From Cymbidium sinense (taxonomy: Eukaryota; Streptophyta; Magnoliopsida; Asparagales; Orchidaceae), in assembly GCA_021442155.1 (NCBI GenBank), contig CM038232.1, positions 63,271,436 through 63,335,435 of the forward strand: a stretch of 64,000 nucleotides of DNA, read 5' to 3'. Shown here in pieces: positions 33,390 through 45,752 of the stretch (within the stretch, counting starts at the first letter, position 1; each line of letters starts with the position of its first letter). Below the pieces are notes generated by a model. The model was given only the letters and a program-made list of their open reading frames with translations, was not told the origin of the DNA and did not search any database. The position numbers and the translations under genes were made by a program.

Positions 33390-35170
33390 CCATTCCATTC
33401 AATACATCCAAATGTGTTGAATGGATGTTACCTCTTCAAGCAAAATCATAACTTTGAAATTCCACTTAACACATTCCACATGTGTTAAGTTTGGATTTTC
33501 ATATTGTCAAAAAGCACATATGAAGCCTCTCCATTCAATATACCCACCCTTATTGGGTGGAGGTCTCATTTTCAAACAAAATCAAAAATAAATTTTCAAA
33601 GAACAAATATAAATATCTCCATTCAATATACCTAAATTTTTTGCATGGAAATTTCATTTTCAAATAAAGTAACATTATTTTGAAAAGCCACTTAACATAT
33701 TTCGTATATGATTAGGTTAGGATTTTCTCTTTCAAAAAGCAATAATCACACACCAAATATATACCTTTGAAAAATGAAACATAATTGATTTCCATTATAC
33801 ATACCCAAATTTGTTAATTGGAAATCTCCCTTTTCAAAAATCAACAAAAATAAAAAATTTTAAAATACATTTGAAACTTCATTTTAACATATCCCATTTT
33901 CTAAAATGAAGTCTCCCTTTTCCAAAAAATAAAATTTGAAACACACTTTTGGAATTTCATTTAGCATACTCGAATTTGCTAAGTCAAATATCCATTCCAA
34001 AAAAAGTTTCAAAACAAATTTGGAACTTCAGTTTAGCATACCCCATTTGCTAAAATGAAGTCTCCCCTTTCAAAATCCAAAACAAAAATTTGAAACACCA
34101 TTTTTGGAAATTCATTTCTCATACTCAAATTTGCTAAGTGAAATTTCCATTTTACAAAATTTTCAAGAAACACTTTTTGAACTTCATTCTTTAGCAAACC
34201 ATATTTGCTAAAGTGAAGTCTCCACTTTCAAAATAAAATCAAAACACAACAATCTTGAACACATATTTTGGAATTCCATTTTTAGCATACCCAAACTTGC
34301 TAAGTGAAATTTCCATTTCACAAAATTAAACAAAACTTCATTTTAGCATACCATATTTGCTAAAGTGAAGTCTCCACTTTCAACCAAAAATCAAATCAAA
34401 ATCAAAAGAGAAACACATTAGAATTCCCTTAGCAAACTTAAATTTGATAAGGATTTTACTTTACAAAATAAAATAAAAATCAAAAGAGAAACACATTAGG
34501 ATTCCCTTAACATACTTAAATTTGCTAAGGATCTACTTTTCAAAATCAAATCAAAATCAAAAGAGAAACACATTAGGATTCCCTTATCATACTTAAATTT
34601 GCTAAGGATCATACTTTTCAAAATCAAATTAAAATCAAAAGAAACACATTAAGATTTTCTTATCATACTTAAATTTGCTAAGAATCCTATTTTCAAAATT
34701 TTCAAAAGAACAAAACACACTTGGATTTCCTCATTTAGTATACTTAAATTTGCTAAATGGGAAATTCCATTTCTCTTTTCAAAATCACAAAAAATATTCA
34801 CAAAGCAAAATAAACAAAGAAACAATAAGAAGAAATTGTTTTCAAACATCTCACTTAGGATACACAAATTTGCTAAGTGAATGAATTCCAAAATCTTAAA
34901 TCCAAAACAAAAGCAAATTGACCCTTTACTTTAACATATCTAAATTTATTAAATAAAGGGTCCTCAAGATCAAAATTAAAACTCAAATATGAACCTATGG
35001 AAGCATCCCTTCAAACAAAAATATTTAAACCCATTTTAAACATATCCAAACTTGTTGAAAGTGGATTCTATATCTAAACAATTCCTCTTTCCAATCAAAA
35101 CATCAAAATCTATTCCAAACCATTTGAACTCAACTTAACATTTTCAAAATGTTGAGTATGAGTTCAAATT
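33390..35170 (+). repeat. Stem-loop array in the leader of element C
   Basis: About 20 units in the same order as in element A, starting with CCATTCAATACATCC... and ending with an AACATTTTCAAAATGTT-type palindrome. Paired stems include ACTTCAGTTTAGCA/TGCTAAAATGAAGT (about 34,025), CCCTTTACTTTAACA/TTAAATAAAGGG (about 34,921) and several CTTA...TAAG units at 34,430-34,690. Substitutions relative to A are scattered through arms and linkers. Confidence 0.7.
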
Positions 35171-35264
35171 CTCTGAAAAAGTCATAAATCATCCAAGTTT
35201 TCAATATTGCACTCATTCACAGGTTTAGTTTGTGCTCAATTTAGCTACGTAAATGGTCAATGAG

Positions 35265-35897
35265 TATGTGTTTACCTTTCCCCATGGGATGGACTTGGCC
35301 CTATGTCAGGCCAACCTTCCTCTTGCTAATTATGCCCACCTCATTCATTCCGGACGAGGCTTTGAGGGGGCGAAGATTACCTTGAGGGCATTCTCCTCAC
35401 AATTGTTAGGGACTATGGTGTGGTGATCATTCCATTGACTTGCCATCGACTCGTCCCTCACCAAGAGGAAGGTAGTGACACCACAAGAATTAGTGGCAAA
35501 GATCAATGACAGCACCAATGTGCATATTTTATTTTATGAAGCACCCTCATTAGCACTTGAAGGATAATTCTCATCCAAGATTTCCTCCTCTTTTGAGGTT
35601 GGGTCTAGTTCTCTCAGGGGAGGTCCAGGTCAGCTCAGATGTGGATCCCATCACCCACCAAAAGCATTTACAGGTTCGATAGATCGATCTTTAGATGACA
35701 TAGTTGCTCACTATTTCATGGAAAAGAAGGAGATCCTAGGATACGACTGGTCCGATGAGGAGAAGATCAAATTTGATCCCAATGAAGATGATTTGTTAGG
35801 AGACTCAGCTGGGTTTGTATGGTAGATACCAGGGGACCCCTCCTCAGAGAGTAGTAGGCTATGGAAGGTGATGAGGTTGAGCAGGAAGACATAGTCC
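35265..35897 (+). pseudogene. Element C ORF1 remnant, internally deleted
   Basis: Shows the N-terminal motif FTFPHGMDLALCQANLP and HSGRGFEGAKIT, then jumps to the C-terminal part VAHYFMEKKEILGYDWSDE and KIKFDPNEDDLLGDSA (about 35,700-35,810). At about 0.63 kb it is only a third as long as in elements A and B, so the centre is deleted. The acidic FDPNEDDLL block is conserved in all four copies seen. Function unknown. Confidence 0.6.
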
Positions 35898-37383
35898 AAT
35901 CAGCCCAACACCTCCGATATCAATTAAAATAGAAAGGTAAACAAATAGATAGGATGGTGAGGTCACTTGAAGACTTGTTAGCGATAGTCTCAATACTTCA
36001 AAAATAAGCCCTAGCAGTTCATCCTACTATAGTTGTAGCTAGTTAGCTAGAGTTGGTGCATGTCTTGGACCCAGCCAAGATTTTACCTCCATTAGAGCAA
36101 GGTAGCACTAAAATGTATAGGAAGGTAGTGGAAAGTACCTCCATATAGGAGAAAGATATCAAGTCTATGGTTGAGCAGTAGGTGAAGGAAGCGTTGGCTC
36201 AAGTCCGGGGAGGATCATCAATTCCAAAGGGAAGACCCTACCCAGAGGAATTTTATGCAATCCAATATTCTAAGGGTTTCGTGCCACCTTCCTTCAAGAG
36301 TTTTGATGGCAGTGGAAACTTGAGGTAGCATATTGCACACTTTAGGGCCAATTATTGCAATGCTAGTGGCAACGATGCTTTACTATTCCACCTCTTTGTC
36401 AATAACCTAGTAGGGATAGCTTTCGATTAGTATCTTAAACTTCCCAATAGTTCAGTAAAGATATTTTCTGAGTTGGAGCAACTCTTTATCAAGAGGTTTG
36501 ATGGAGCTCAGCAAATGGTTACTGTTAGCGATCTCGTTGTAGCACAACAATACCCAGGTGAGTCCCTTGTTGACTATATTCTCAGATGGTGTAGCTGAGT
36601 ATGAAATGCAAGCTGCAGCTATCTGAGCAGCATGTCTTGGACCCAGCCAATCAGCCCAACACCTCCGATATCAATTAAAATAGTTAAATAAATAGATAGG
36701 ATGGTGAGACAACTTGAAGACTTGTTAGCAATAGTCTCAATACTTCAAAAGCAAGCCCTGGTAGTTCATCCTACTATAGCTGTGGCTAGTCAGCCGGAGT
36801 TGATGCATGTCTTGGACCTAGGCAAGATATTACCTCCATTAGAGCAAGGTTGCACCAAAATGTATAGGAAGGTAGTGCAAAGTACCTCCATATAGGAGAA
36901 AGATATCAAGTCTATAGTTGAGCAGCAGGTGAAGGAAACATTGGCTCAAGCCCGGGGAGGATCATCAGTTCCAAAGGGTAGACCCTACCCAGAGGAATTT
37001 TATGCAATCCAATATCCCACAGGTTTTGTGCCACCTTCCTTCAGGAGTTTTGATGGCAGTGGAAACCCGAGGTAGCATATTGCATACTTCAGGGCCAGTT
37101 GTTGCAACGTTGGTGACATCGATGCTTTACTATTCCACCTCTTTGTCAACAGCCTAGTAGGGATAACTTTTGATTAGTATGCTAAACTTCCCAATAGTTT
37201 AATAAAGACATTTTTTGAGTTGGAGCAACTCTTTATCAAGAGGTTTGATGGAGCTCAGCAAAGGGTTATGGTTGGCGATCTCGTTATAGAACAACAATAC
37301 TCAAGTGAGTCCTTTGTTGACTATATTCTCAGATGTTGTAACCTGAGTATGAAATGCGAGCTGCATTTGTTTGAGCAACATGC
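35898..37383 (+). repeat. 751-bp tandem duplication covering the ORF1/gag junction and gag N-terminus
   Basis: Copy 1 is 35,898-36,633 and copy 2 is 36,650-37,383; the motif CAGCCCAACACCTCCGATAT starts at 35,901 and again at 36,652. Between them sit about 17-20 bases (TCTTGGACCCAGCCA) that match an internal site of copy 1 at 36,058-36,077. Both copies encode QLEDLLAIVSILQKQ-type coiled coil followed by capsid start. Copy 1 has more stops than copy 2. Confidence 0.85.
36701..36895 (+). pseudogene. Element C gag N-terminal coiled-coil piece (second copy)
   Basis: A 64-codon open stretch, VRQLEDLLAIVSILQKQALV followed by a linker containing QPELMHVLDLGKILPPLEQ, ends at a TAG after VVQSTSI. The leucine spacing suggests a short coiled coil at the gag N-terminus, possibly for multimerisation. 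The first copy of the duplication (about 35,950) has a stop within the QKQ region. Confidence 0.55.
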
Positions 37384-37714
37384 CATTGAGATTCTTCTAA
37401 AGAATATCCATGGTCCGGTTGCCTTCATGCTTAAGGGCTTCACCATCAAAACCTTTGAGAAGTTAATCAACAAGGTGGCTAGTCTACAAGGAGAGGTCAA
37501 ACAGTTGCATTTTCAAGACCAATTGCCTAGAGCAAAGCCACAGAAGGTATACAAGAAGAAGCTCGGGGTAGTGATAGTAGTGGATAAGGGGAAGCAACTA
37601 GCTAGAGATCAGTCTGAAAGCCACAACCTCAGCAGCCTTCGCTTCCACCTCCTCTACCACCACCAGGCCCCACAATGCCACAAGAGCCTCCATGGCCAAC
37701 TCCACACATCATGA
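37220..37714 (+). CDS. Element C gag capsid fragment, 164-codon open frame
   Basis: Best-preserved gag piece in the window. It begins within the capsid domain (EQLFIKRFDGAQQRVMVGDL), continues through FVDYILRCCNLSMKCELHLF, HAIEILLKNIHGPVAFMLKG and FTIKTFEKLINKVASLQGEV, and ends in a basic region (KVYKKKLG). This is the retrotransposon gag pattern of Tat elements. The ATG is internal, not a native start: capsid homology continues upstream to about 37,020 but a TAG at about 37,176 interrupts it. It is a remnant of a larger gag and unlikely to work on its own. Confidence 0.75.
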   Translation: MEQLFIKRFDGAQQRVMVGDLVIEQQYSSESFVDYILRCCNLSMKCELHLFEQHAIEILLKNIHGPVAFMLKGFTIKTFEKLINKVASLQGEVKQLHFQDQLPRAKPQKVYKKKLGVVIVVDKGKQLARDQSESHNLSSLRFHLLYHHQAPQCHKSLHGQLHTS

Positions 37715-37914
37715 TGACACACATATCAACTGCCAGGTAGTTATGGTCCACCTTCTCTTTTGGATAAACTTAACAAGCCTTATTCATTTAAGAGAGAGGT
37801 AATCAGGAAGATCTTTAAGAATCTCTTAAAGAAGCCTAATTTTTAGCTACCCGAGCCTAGGAGACTAGAGGAAGTGGGCAAAAGCCGTGATCTTAACTTT
37901 TCTCCTACCTCTAT

Positions 37915-38973
37915 ATGATAGGTCATGTTTTGGAGGATTTCTTCACATTCAAGACCTGCGCAATAGTTATCCCAAAGGAATTCTTTATGGAAAAACCATC
38001 CAGTACCATTAAGGTAATCCTTGGGGATACTTGTGATCCTTCCAAAACCAAAGAAGGTTGGGATATCTCCTTATCCAAAACCTCTAAAAAGATTGTTCAG
38101 AAGATCAAGAAACATTCTTTACAGGTGCCTGAGTCAGTTCAAACCTCCAACATCAAGGAAGGTTTGCAAGTCTCTAGAGCCAACTCAAGGAAATGGGGAG
38201 CTCAACAGCATCAGCAGCAGCAGCAGCATATGCCAACCCTGGATAGCCTAGTAGTGCAACCACCGACCAAGTCTAGCCTCCAGTCTACTATTACAACTAC
38301 CATTACTTCAGCTAGTTCTTCTTCTGTTAGTAGACATCTTATATCGGTAGATGAGGACATCAAATCCCTCACCCTTCTTACTTTACTTGATTTCTACTTC
38401 GTACCTCCTATCAAATCCAAGAAATTGAAAAATAAAGCTAGCTTGAATTACATCTGTGTCACTTCTGATGGGTTGTCTACTTCTATTCTTAATGATAACT
38501 CTTTAAGTCAAAATAACTATAATAATTTTGATCTTCCTCTTTCTGATTCAAAGTTGGACTTTCCTACTATGAATGTTATGCGTTCACCTCTTGAGATAGA
38601 CTTGGAATCATCCGATTCCGAGCATCTCATAGGAGAAGTTGTAGGTAAGCCTGATGTGCAGGTAGAACCTTCCATTACCCTGCCACAAGAGATCACTAAA
38701 GTCAACCTCCGTAGTGGCAAGGTTTTACCTCCTAGGGCAGCATCTCAAGATAGAGGGAAACAAGTCATTGGTACAGAGGATCGAGAAGCCCCTCCACAGG
38801 ATGCTCCATCCTTGGATATGCTTGTGGAGGATCAGCCCAAGGTGGATTACAATGCCCATTCTCATCTAAGAAAGTTATCATCTAAGCTAAGCATATACGA
38901 TGTTGTTGACCTCATTTTTAGAAAGAGCTCTCAACACCTCCATCTTAGACATAGGATTCCTCTTAGACTTTAA
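37915..38973 (+). CDS. Element C gag/protease-linker open frame (352 codons) fused to LTR sequence
   Basis: Longest open frame of the window. It opens within the gag knuckle region (MIGHVLEDFFTFKT), then AIVIPKEFFMEKPSSTIKVI, LGDTCDPSKTKEGWDISLS, a Q-rich run, Ser/Thr-rich TITTTITSASSSSVSRH, KNKASLNYICVTSDG, acidic EIDLESSDSEHLIGE, and SHLRKLSSKLSIYD at the protease entry. From about residue 331 the frame leaves the element at 38,907 and reads LTR Y1 (VDLIFRKSSQHLHLRHRIPL), so its last 22 residues are not native. The upstream part of gag is cut off by stops near 37,844 and 37,918. Ser-rich low complexity suggests a disordered linker. Confidence 0.75.
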   Translation: MIGHVLEDFFTFKTCAIVIPKEFFMEKPSSTIKVILGDTCDPSKTKEGWDISLSKTSKKIVQKIKKHSLQVPESVQTSNIKEGLQVSRANSRKWGAQQHQQQQQHMPTLDSLVVQPPTKSSLQSTITTTITSASSSSVSRHLISVDEDIKSLTLLTLLDFYFVPPIKSKKLKNKASLNYICVTSDGLSTSILNDNSLSQNNYNNFDLPLSDSKLDFPTMNVMRSPLEIDLESSDSEHLIGEVVGKPDVQVEPSITLPQEITKVNLRSGKVLPPRAASQDRGKQVIGTEDREAPPQDAPSLDMLVEDQPKVDYNAHSHLRKLSSKLSIYDVVDLIFRKSSQHLHLRHRIPLRL

Positions 38974-41900
38974 GAGTTCCTTAGTCTTAAGACACATCTA
39001 GTGATTAGGTGGACAGTCAACCTAGCCCTAGAGACTTTGAAGGATTAGCCATTGGATTAAGTCATGCCTTAGAGGTGTTAGGAAACTTGCCTACCCTAAG
39101 CTTGAACCACTCCTCACTCCCCTTCTTTCAAGTCAAACTCCAAATCAATTCTATTTGATTTTCTCCAAGTTCAAATCAAATCCATGATTGATATCTATGA
39201 TTGAAATCTATGATTGAAACCCATGATCAAAATCCATCAAAATTCTTATGTCCAAATTTTCCTAAGTCCTTAATCCTCCCTTAAGAACTTAACCAAAATT
39301 ATGATCAAAACCAAATCAAATCTTTGAGATTTTCTCATAATCCATTTATATTTTCATTTATATTCACATATATAAATGAGAAATAAATTCAAACTAATCA
39401 AATCCACACAAAATTCCAAATCAACTCATGAAATTTTCCTTAAATCCTTTAAATTCTCTTTAATGGATTTAATCTAAATCATGATCAAACCATTTCAAAC
39501 TCATGGGATTTTCTCAAAACTCATTTATATTCTCATTTATATTCTCATGTATAAATGAAATATAAATATAAATCAATCAAATCAAATCCAAAAATTAAAT
39601 TCCAATTTAAAATTCTTTTAAATCCTTTAAATTCCATTTAATCGATTTAACCTAAATCATGATCAAACATACACCTACCCTTGACCTAGACCAAATAGAT
39701 CAAATGGGTCAAATAGGTCAACTTGACCCATTTGACCTAAATGAAGTCATATGAGCCAAATTCAAAATTATACCAAATCGAATCAAACCAAAGCCACCAA
39801 AACATTTCAAATGGTCATATGAACTTGACCCAACCCTTGGTTTGACCCAATCTGACCAATTGGTCAACTTGACCCAAGTTTACCCATTTTGACCTAAATG
39901 GGTCAACATGAGCCAAACCCTATCAAATGGATTCCAAATCCAATGAAACTTGGCCAAACCTAGTTTCTCCACATACTTAACATACCCAAAGTGGAAAAAT
40001 AGTAAAATAACCATCCTACCCCTAGGCCATAAAATAAATTTTGGCTTAATCCATGGGTAATTTGGTCATACCCTCTTCACATTCGCTTGAGGCTTTCCTA
40101 AAAGCTCAAGGGGACCTAGGGGAGGGTGGTGCACACAACCTAATGGGTTTTGGTTAGCCCATTTGGTCCCTAGACCAAACCCAACCCTATGGTCAAAAAT
40201 TAAAATTTCAAACTCGCTCTCTAGCTCAAATTCAAGCACATAAGAGGTTGGCAATCCACTCCTTGGCTCAAATTGACCATGTGCACACTCCTAACTGATC
40301 AAACAGCCCTCAGCCTATGATCAATTGGACCAAAATAGCACATCCATTACCAGTCGTCCGATCCTTCAACGGGGGAGATATACTCCCCCTAATTTACATC
40401 TATTTTCACTCTCTCGAGGTCGATTGAAGGATAGGAAGCGAGAGGAGCCATTGGAGATTGATCATAAGCCTCCTAGAGCTCTTCCCATTTTTCTTTTCTC
40501 GGCTTTTGAATAGTGAAAAATAGGGGAGGTAGAGTGAAATTCCAATTTCTTCTACATTCCATTTGAATCCAATTGCTCTTGCACACTCCATCTGATGGTC
40601 AAGTCAATCTTGCCTAAGCTCTCTCTGAAGATTTAAAGGCAAGGGAGGATTAAATTAGATCAAAGCTGAAGCTCAAGCAAGGAGGAGTTGGTTCATACAT
40701 TGATCCAGTCAACGTCAAGTGCTCATACTCTCAACAAGGCTTCATCTCAACCAGATGAAGCTTCTCCAAGGGAATCGAGTGCCCGTGATCACCTCTGGCG
40801 AGGTATGGGATTTTTTGACCATTAAGCTCAATGTGGTATGGAGATTTGTGAAAGAAATTTTCACCCCATCGATTTTTTACCATTGGATTTGTCGCTCTCT
40901 GTCTTTAGATGGTGTGGGTTGAATTTGGTTTGATTCCATGCTAGATCTAGCTTGGATCTTCCCCTTGATCATGGATGGTCTCTATTGATCAAGGGGAAGA
41001 ACTTGGATGATCTCAGCCGTCCATCTACATGTTTTAGATGGATGGCTGAGATTATTTAGCATGTTAAAAAATCCTTTTACCCTTTTAAAATGTGGGGAGA
41101 TCCTTAGCCATCCGATCTTTGATCAAATGGCAGAGGATTATCGCCACCCGTGAGGTGACAACTTAAGTGATCCCCTCACAGTGTGACATGTACAAAGCGC
41201 GCTAATCATCCCCGCCATGCATCGGACCATGAGCCAGCGATTAGTTAATGCTTTAATTAATTCCTAATTCACTTAGAGATCTTCCAAAATTCATAACTCT
41301 TGCGAGAAAATTTAGAAAAATGTGAAATAAAATCCTATGGATAGATAATTAAACCTAGAACATTTAAAATTAATTTTAATGAGTTTTAAATTATGCTTTT
41401 CTCTGAATTTAGGTTTTATTAGAATGTTTATTTTACTCATTACATTTTAATTAAGCCTCTGATTAATCCCTAATTTCTTGGGTAAGTCTTAGGGGATGAC
41501 TTCTGTCTCCCCTAGTTTTCTTGGAATTTACTGAAGGCTTGATTAGAATAATTGCATATGGTTCCCTTAATTACCCTTCTTATGTAATTAAGCATAATTA
41601 GGTTAAGATTATGATTTTAACCTATGATTAGAGTTGATTAAGGTCAGATGTAGTGAGTGGGAGGCTTATGGAATATTTTTGGGACATTTCCCCTAAGCTA
41701 TTTTCTAAACCCCCTCTTCTCTCCTTAATCTCCTCTTAATTAAGAGTTAATTCATTAATTATTCATTTAATCAATTTATAAAAATTCTAAAAGTTCCAAA
41801 ACTTAATTAGTCTACTTTGGGTAGATTCTTAGGTGTTTAATAGCTTAAGTTCAATTAAGGAAATCAAAACCCAATTCACATGTGTGAAAGGGAGTTTTGA

Positions 41901-44900
41901 AATTACTTAAGCTAAACCTCTCACCTTAATTAACTTTTAATTGTGAGCCAAATTACAATAGGCCTTTTCATTATTAGGTGCATTACAAATTTAAATTCTT
42001 TGTGAGTTTTATGTCATCTCATTGGATCATAATTATTTAGTTAATTCTTTTAAGGTGGTGTAGGTAAGGGTTAATTAAGTCACTTAATTCATACCTTAAC
42101 CTAATTAATGCTTAAAAATGGATCTAATTACCTAAAAATTAAACAAAAATCTCAAACACAAGTGGGAATGGGTTAGGAATAGCAAATTCATCTCACCTTT
42201 TCAAAATTAAATCAAACTTCAAACTAAACAAAAATCACTTTGAATTCACTTTAATTTATTTTAAACGTTCATATTCCATAAGAATGTCTTTAGGATTTAA
42301 GTGAAGTGAGTTTTTTACATGTTTTCATTACTTTAAATCTTTCCCGACATGTTAAATTTGTATGCCATGTGATTTCATGCATTCATATTTTTCAAATTCA
42401 ATTTAAAAATGAAATTATTTAGTTTATGTCAAACATGCATGTGTTGGCTAAAGTATAAATATGAATGGCTATTATCACTACTAAACCCAAATTATTTCAA
42501 AATAGATAAATCAAATAACAAATCTGAAAGTGTGCTACTTATACTTTAATTATAAGCTTGCATGTGAGAGATTATAAAGGTATGCTTAGCATAGGTTTCC
42601 TTTCTTTCTTATGTTAGCATTATTTTGAATAAGAATTGATAAGATGTATGGTTCATTTGAAAAGAACCCAACACTTACTTAATTCCATATCCTATTCATC
42701 TCTATGCTATCACATAAGAAGGTTACCCACACTTGCATACATAAATTACATAAACAAAATGAATCCATTAATGCAACTTTTCCATTCTTCTTTTCCATTT
42801 CATTTCTTTTATACACATGTTTGTATTTAAGGAAAATGATATATTAGTCTGGACACCCTGAGGTTGCAAGGATTTAAGTAGCCCCAAGTAAGTTTTATAC
42901 TTTACACCTCTGGTTAACAATGACGCTGTACTCACTTATGACTTTCTTACTTTCATGTGTGTATATGAAAATTTGGATAAAGAAACCCATTTCTACTAAA
43001 GAAAATCATACATATTCAACTTCCAAATTTCCTTAAATGGATTACTTATCATGCATCATAAAGTGTGTTAAATACTCTCATTTGAATTTATAGATATGCT
43101 TAGGATTCATTCATATGCATGTTATACATGTTGGGAAAGAAATGAAGTAATGTGTGTTATATGAATTTTGATTCATTTTATTTAATCTAAAAATGCCTTT
43201 CTTTTTGAATAGGTTTGTTTATAGTTCATCTAAACTTATAATTAATTAAAAGATTTAATCAAAACATTCACCTAAATAAAACAAAATTTTGAATCTACTT
43301 TAGAAATTACTTAAGTTAAAGAAGGAAAGAGAAGTTCTTTCCTCTTTCCCTCTCTTCATAACTTAGAAATTAATTGTAGGATCCACTTAAACCAAATGAA
43401 AACACAAAATAAAATCAATCCAAAACTTCTAAACAACTTAAATGAAACCCTCCTCTAAGTTGAACATGTCTTCACACTTAGAAAATTTAAACCTAAAGCC
43501 ATAGCTAAGAATACCACACAAGCCTTCAAAGCACACACATTAACTTAAGTCACTACTTCTAACCTTAGGTTAGGTCAGTGCATGGTTTGATTCCTTATTT
43601 TATTTTATTTTGTGATATATGTTTTAGACTAGATGTTAGGGTGTATGCCCATAGAAAGAATGGCAGGACATTCTTAATCTAACTATTCTTTTCTGCAGGG
43701 GATTGTGCTTAAGGGGTGCTATCATAAATAAAAATATAAAATGCTTTTGCTTACAGGTGCTTATACCCCTAAGCATAATCCATAGGCCAGGTGGACTTAG
43801 TCACCCATGTGTGGGGTGATAAGTCCAATATACATGCTTGGGATTTGTGTGGATTATTTTAGCTAACCTTTATTTTCTAGGTGTTAGTTAGATTTCCACT
43901 TTTCCTTTTCATGTAAATTTGAGCAATTAGGATTTTGAAATGATTTTTATGGGGATTAGGATGAACATTGGTCATAAGATCCTATCTTATGCACCATGTG
44001 AAGCCTTGGAGCATCTACCTTCCAACCATCCAAAAGAAGGATCCAAAAGAAAGAACCAAAAGAAGAAAGAAGAAAAGAAGAAGAAAAGAAGAAAGAAGAA
44101 AGAAAGCTTGAAGACCCCCATAACAATGAGTTCCTTGCTTAATTGTAATATAATTCATTTGTAATATAGGTTGTATAAGGGTAGAGCTCAGCTACCATAT
44201 TTGATATTTTTCAGGTTTGTGCGGTGGTGCCCGACCACAACGGCCTTTTATTCTTTTTGCACTTAGCTTTATAAATTGATCAATGATTTGTTTATCTTGT
44301 GGATTAAGTGGCATGCTTTTCCAAGTTTCTTCCTTACTTTATGTATGGCCTGGATATGGATTAGGCTCTTTAGGGAAAATAAATCTTTTACCCAACCTAA
44401 CAACTCAAATTAAAATTAAATAACTCATAACCTCACCTAAAGCTTAGGTTTAAAATCAAGATAAAAGAATTAGCAACCTCTTAGCTAGATGAGCATTTAT
44501 TTTATAACATCATGCACAAATGCATCTTATTTCACTCTTGATTGGAGGGCTTCCACCTTAGTCAGAGAAACTTGGCTTGACCTGGGAGAGCCATGGTGGA
44601 AACTCACCTCCTCCCTTCTTGCTGATTTTGGCCAATAACTCTATTTCTCATGCATTAGGCATAAAAATCCTATTAGTCTGAGTCAAAATAATTGTCCAAA
44701 ATGAAAATAAATAAAATAAAATATGAATTGCATTAGATTTAGGTCATTTGAAGTATACGTTTACATTATCTAGTCTCTTTAAGGAGTGAGTTTAAGGACT
44801 TAGTCTCTTATTAACTAAAAATAGCCTAGTTATCTTGCATTAAGCATATGACATGCCTACATGTGTTTAAAATCGTAGGAGGAGTTAGTTGTAGCCATCT

Positions 44901-45727
44901 GCAGCGGTTGTAAGTCCAAACTATCGTGACTTGTCCTCTCTTATGGAGGCAAACCAATTACCCATTTTCATCTTAGATTCAAGTTGTGCTTTCGTCCCTC
45001 GCCAAAGCTCCCTAGATTTTAGTTCTGAGGTAACTTTTCCTTCTTGGGCCCTAAGCTTAATTCCTCACCTCTTAGGCATTTCCATAACCTTGTATTATGG
45101 AATTGTAAGCCCTAGCATTCTAACAAAAATATAACTCTAACAAACTAAATCAATTTTGAAAATATAAAATCCAACTATATGATAGTTTGAGATGCTCGCT
45201 AGATTTCCTAGCATTGTGAGCACCTCCTACTTATTCCCATTTTGTCTTCAATAATAAATCTCTCTTTGATCAATCCCATTTGATCTTCAAAAACAAAAGT
45301 CAATTGATTGTCCTTTCTTATTAAAATCTTTAGAGACAATGATCATTTACCTTAATCAAGAGTTTTTCTAAGGAATCCTCATTCCTTAGAATGTAATTAA
45401 CTATGGGGGCTTGCTCCTGTAGGGAACTTAACGAACTCAGTTTAAAATAAACCCTGCTTTACTTTTTCATGTAAAGTAGGGGAAGAATCTTTGGTACACT
45501 TCGAATCCTTAGGAGTCCTTATTAAGGTGATTAGATCCATTAAAGGATAGTGACTTTTATCTTTTGAAATAGTACACTATTCCTTAATGACGTGCTCGAT
45601 CACCTGAATAAGTACTTCTGCAGATCTATGTGGCATCCTAAAAAGAAAAATATCCATAGGTTTTGTCTTTCTCTTTCTACTAATAGATTTTGAAAGATGA
45701 CTCCTATATTGGAAAATTTTCACCACA
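38907..45727 (+). mobile_element. Y1: complete LTR, 6.8 kb
   Basis: Starts TGACCTC exactly where homology to element C stops and ends CACCACA before a primer site: the only LTR in the window with both ends visible. Contents in order: start module shared with 11,600-11,883, two 170-180-bp units (39,340-39,660), a shortened TTGAC-rich stretch (39,670-39,920), GGGGGAG palindrome (40,374), AT-rich middle (41,200-43,560), conserved hairpin region (43,790-44,240), GAA tract (44,048-44,106). No coding capacity; the Lys-rich open frame at 43,940-44,164 is the purine tract read in one frame. Confidence 0.85.
44048..44106 (+). repeat. GAA-type purine microsatellite in Y1 LTR
   Basis: Uninterrupted A/G run of GAAGAAA-type units, longer than in element A. 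It would read as Lys/Glu/Arg if translated, which explains a spurious basic open frame. Confidence 0.75.
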
Positions 45728-45735
45728 GATTTTTC

Positions 45736-45752
45736 TAGTGACTCCATTGGGA
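45736..45752 (+). other. Y1 primer-binding site
   Basis: TAGTGACTCCATTGGGA, eight bases after the LTR end, followed by the conserved GGTTCCTCTCTCC context. Substituted relative to element A. Confidence 0.75.

Larger units (their letters stand above)
32821..38906 (+). mobile_element. Element C: internal fragment of the same family, plus strand
   Basis: Begins with the last 57 bases of an LTR (32,821-32,877), then a decayed primer site, leader with stem-loop array, ORF1 remnant, duplicated gag, and gag/protease linker, stopping at 38,906 within the protease start (SKLSIYD). Everything downstream (protease core, RT, RNase H, integrase) is absent, because LTR Y1 starts exactly at 38,907. Confidence 0.8.

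Noticed and set aside
34649..34891. Overlapping open frames on both strands in the leader of element C
   Set aside because: They fall in palindromic AT-rich stem-loop sequence, which opens frames on both strands by symmetry.
43940..44164. Lys/Glu-rich open frame
   Set aside because: It is produced by the GAA microsatellite of the LTR and is not preserved as protein in the other LTR copies.
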